Source of the DNA: RUG12783 sp946409545
Lineage (GTDB): Bacteria > Bacillota_I > Bacilli_A > RF39 > UBA660
Assembly: GCA_946409545.1 (NCBI GenBank)
Contig: CAMJWT010000001.1
Location: 79,437 to 143,436, forward strand
Direction of reading: 5' to 3'
DNA length: 64,000 nucleotides
In this document: positions 62,361 through 64,000 of the stretch, piece after piece
How the letters are laid out: every line of letters begins with the position of its first letter
How positions within the stretch are numbered: the first letter of the stretch is position 1
The notes under the pieces: generated by a model
The model's input: the letters and a program-made list of their open reading frames with translations, nothing else
What the model was told of the DNA's origin: nothing
The model's database searches: none
Translations under genes and position numbers: made by a program

Positions 62361-62397
62361 GTAATAAAAGAAAATAGTAGAAAAATAATTCTTAAAA

Positions 62398-62406
62398 TGA
62401 TATACT
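62398..62406 (+). promoter_or_regulatory. Extended -10 promoter of the repeat surface protein
   Basis: TGATATACT, 22 bases before the start codon. Same form as the promoter at 4268. Confidence 0.5.
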
Positions 62407-62427
62407 ATTTATATAATTGGAGATTGT

Positions 62428-64000
62428 ATGAAAATAAGCTTAAGAAAAAAAGTATTATTATTAATTATTCCATTACTTTTATTTTTATTTAATATCGATG
62501 TTAAAGCTTTAGATTTAAAAGTAACTGATTTTAAATTGTTAAATAAAAATGGATCTATAGAAGTTAGTGATCCTATTTTAAATAATAATAAAGTAACTAG
62601 TAACATTATTTTTAATGAAGTAGATGATTATGTTACATTTGAATTTGATTTACTTAATCAAGAGAATAAAAAGTATACTATTGTGGGGATCAGTGATAAC
62701 AATAAAAATGAAAACGTTTTATTTGAATATGATTATAGTAATGATGAAATAGCAAAAAATGAAAAATCCAATGTTAAGATTAAAATTTCATATAAGAATC
62801 TTTTAAAGAATGTAGAAGAAGTAAAACTTGATAATGTTAAAGTAACTATTACATTAACAACTAATGATGGTGAAGAAGAAGAAATTGTTATTCCAATTAC
62901 AGGAGATAGTATTCATTTAAATATAATTGCCTTGATTATATCAATTGTTGTATTCATATATTGTTTAAGTAAATTACATATTAATAATAAAGTTCGTATT
63001 TCATTAATTGTTATGATGGTTTTATTAATTCCATCTATCATTTTTGCTCAAGAGAAAGTTGAAGTAGGAATTGAATTTAATAGTATTTATGTTAAAGGTA
63101 AATTTGATTATTTCAATGTAACAATTGATAAAGATAGTGGGGAAGAACCTATTACACTATCTAAAAAATATGGTTCAACTTTAGAAGAACTAACAGCACC
63201 AGAAAAAATTGGTTATACATTTGTTAAATGGGTAGATGAAAATAATAATGAAGTAACTGTTGATACTATAGTTAAAACTAACTATGTTATTAAAGCAATC
63301 TATGAAGTTAATACAAATACTCCTTATAAAGTACTTCATTATCGAGAAAATATAGATGATGATGAGTATACTTTATTTGAAACTGAAGATAAGAGTGGTA
63401 CTACAGATACAAATATAGTAGCTCAAGAAAAAGAATATACAGGATTTACTTTTGAAACTAATAATCAAAATAATATTCCATCAGGAATCATAAATGGGAA
63501 TGGTACATTAGTATTAAAACTATATTATAAGAGAAATGTTCATAATGTAACTTATCGTTATACAAATGATACTTTACCTACAGGAACTCCAAATGTTCCA
63601 GAAGTTAAATCATATAAATATGGAGCTAATGTTACAATTGAAAATAATCCAACATTAACAGGATATACATTTAGTGGTTGGAAGAAGGATAATCAAACTG
63701 CATCTAATTTTGAAATGCCAAATAATGATGTAACAATAACTGGTACATGGAGTGCCAATACAAATACTCCTTATAAAGTAGAACATTATTATGAGAACAC
63801 TAATAATGATAATTATTCATTATTTAAAACAGATAATCTAGAAGGTACAACAGATACATTAGCAGTTGCTGATATTAGAAATGATGAAGGTATCGTACTA
63901 GATGAAAATAATGAAAATAATATTCCATCAGGAATCATAAATGGAAATGGTACATTAGTATTAAAACTATATTATAAGAGAAATGTTCATAATGTAACTT
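62428..64000 (+). CDS. InlB/MucBP-repeat surface protein, 3' end outside window
   Basis: Open from ATG 62428 (TTGGAGATTGT upstream) to the window end, 524 codons. Signal peptide (KVLLLIIPLLLFLFNIDVKA, residues 8-27), an Ig-like domain, then an unusual pair of membrane segments in mid-protein (about 171-189 and 195-210, ending IPSIIFAQ). From about 235, alternating InlB/Flg_new repeats (GYTFVKWVDENNNEV, GYTFSGWKKDNQ) and MucBP-like repeats (NTNTPYKVLHYRENIDD, NTPYKVEHYYENTNND). A 447-base repeat period is visible. Likely an adhesin; any anchor lies beyond the window. Confidence 0.75.
   Translation, partial: MKISLRKKVLLLIIPLLLFLFNIDVKALDLKVTDFKLLNKNGSIEVSDPILNNNKVTSNIIFNEVDDYVTFEFDLLNQENKKYTIVGISDNNKNENVLFEYDYSNDEIAKNEKSNVKIKISYKNLLKNVEEVKLDNVKVTITLTTNDGEEEEIVIPITGDSIHLNIIALIISIVVFIYCLSKLHINNKVRISLIVMMVLLIPSIIFAQEKVEVGIEFNSIYVKGKFDYFNVTIDKDSGEEPITLSKKYGSTLEELTAPEKIGYTFVKWVDENNNEVTVDTIVKTNYVIKAIYEVNTNTPYKVLHYRENIDDDEYTLFETEDKSGTTDTNIVAQEKEYTGFTFETNNQNNIPSGIINGNGTLVLKLYYKRNVHNVTYRYTNDTLPTGTPNVPEVKSYKYGANVTIENNPTLTGYTFSGWKKDNQTASNFEMPNNDVTITGTWSANTNTPYKVEHYYENTNNDNYSLFKTDNLEGTTDTLAVADIRNDEGIVLDENNENNIPSGIINGNGTLVLKLYYKRNVHNVT
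63469..64000 (+). repeat. Near-identical 85-base direct repeats in the surface protein gene
   Basis: Copies at 63469-63553 and 63916-64000 differ at one base (GGG versus GGA in ATGGGAA/ATGGAAA) and lie 447 bases apart. The window ends inside the second copy, so the number of copies is unknown and assembly collapse is possible. Confidence 0.85.

Noticed and set aside
1..64000. Mycoplasma-type code (TGA as Trp)
   Set aside because: TGA ends whiA and the zinc-ribbon gene, and all Trp codons seen are TGG.
1..64000. CRISPR array, tRNA, rRNA, insertion sequence, prophage or integrase
   Set aside because: I found no spaced short direct repeats, no cloverleaf with a T-loop in the intergenic gaps, and no transposase- or integrase-like protein. 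The repeats present are within coding genes.

Overview
The window is about 64 kb of very AT-rich DNA. It has dense, mostly forward-strand genes, short intergenic gaps (none over 300 bases lacks a gene), strong AGGAGG-type ribosome binding sites and U-tailed hairpin terminators. TGA is used as a normal stop (end of whiA, end of the zinc-ribbon gene) and TGG encodes Trp, so the code is standard. Gene content points to a Gram-positive, walled, low-GC Bacillota: lgt, whiA, ftsEX, FemX-type ligase, sortase, LysM/M23 hydrolase, rpsF-ssb-rpsR, rplI-dnaB, walJ-rlmH, and a Spo0A-like protein. An N-domain-less ClpB behind a CIRCE element resembles Mollicutes. My best guess is an uncultured gut member of the Bacilli/Erysipelotrichia side, close to the Mollicutes (RF39-like). 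This is inference, not an identification.

Layout. 1-7 kb: end of an unknown membrane protein, then lgt-whiA-GNAT, a TGS/uridine-kinase fusion, gap and a tiny membrane protein. 7-9 kb: ftsEX. 8.8-18.4 kb: the most unusual region. Two similar four-gene sets lie on either side of clpB. Each has (i) a protein with an N-terminal helical domain, SH3-like beta repeats and a C-terminal membrane anchor, but no signal peptide; (ii) a 189-224 aa partner with a helical N-terminus and beta-rich C-terminus; (iii) a pair of small WXG100-like proteins. Two further WXG-like 222-225 aa paralogues flank ung at 27-29 kb. This looks like a type VII secretion substrate/surface system; no EssC-type motor lies in the window. 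18.5-27 kb: rpsF-ssb-rpsR, a lipoprotein, rplI-dnaB-LysM/G5/M23-walJ-rlmH-AGCS. 29-35 kb: an SPFH protein behind a manganese (yybP-ykoY) riboswitch, a DUF1292 protein, a phosphoesterase, and a three-gene operon of unknown function. 35-46 kb: rpoBC, pgk-tpiA, an HNH-like protein, a degenerate Spo0A homologue, FemX. 47-53 kb: CtpA, a membrane DnaJ-domain protein, coiled-coil protein, lipoprotein, NAGPA-type hydrolase, glycosyltransferase. 53-56.6 kb: a thioester/SpaA adhesin overlapping its own sortase. 56.6-61.3 kb (minus strand): a compact folate-type ECF transporter with one ATPase, a TraB/GumN protein, and a purine permease behind a guanine riboswitch. 61.4-64 kb: a zinc-ribbon protein built of 363-bp tandem units and the start of a large InlB/MucBP-repeat surface protein that runs off the window.

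How it works together: housekeeping blocks (envelope maturation, glycolysis, replication, transcription) alternate with surface-display modules (WXG-like sets, sortase adhesin, repeat protein). At several sites the upstream terminator's T-tract abuts an extended -10 promoter, so units are packed with almost no spacer.
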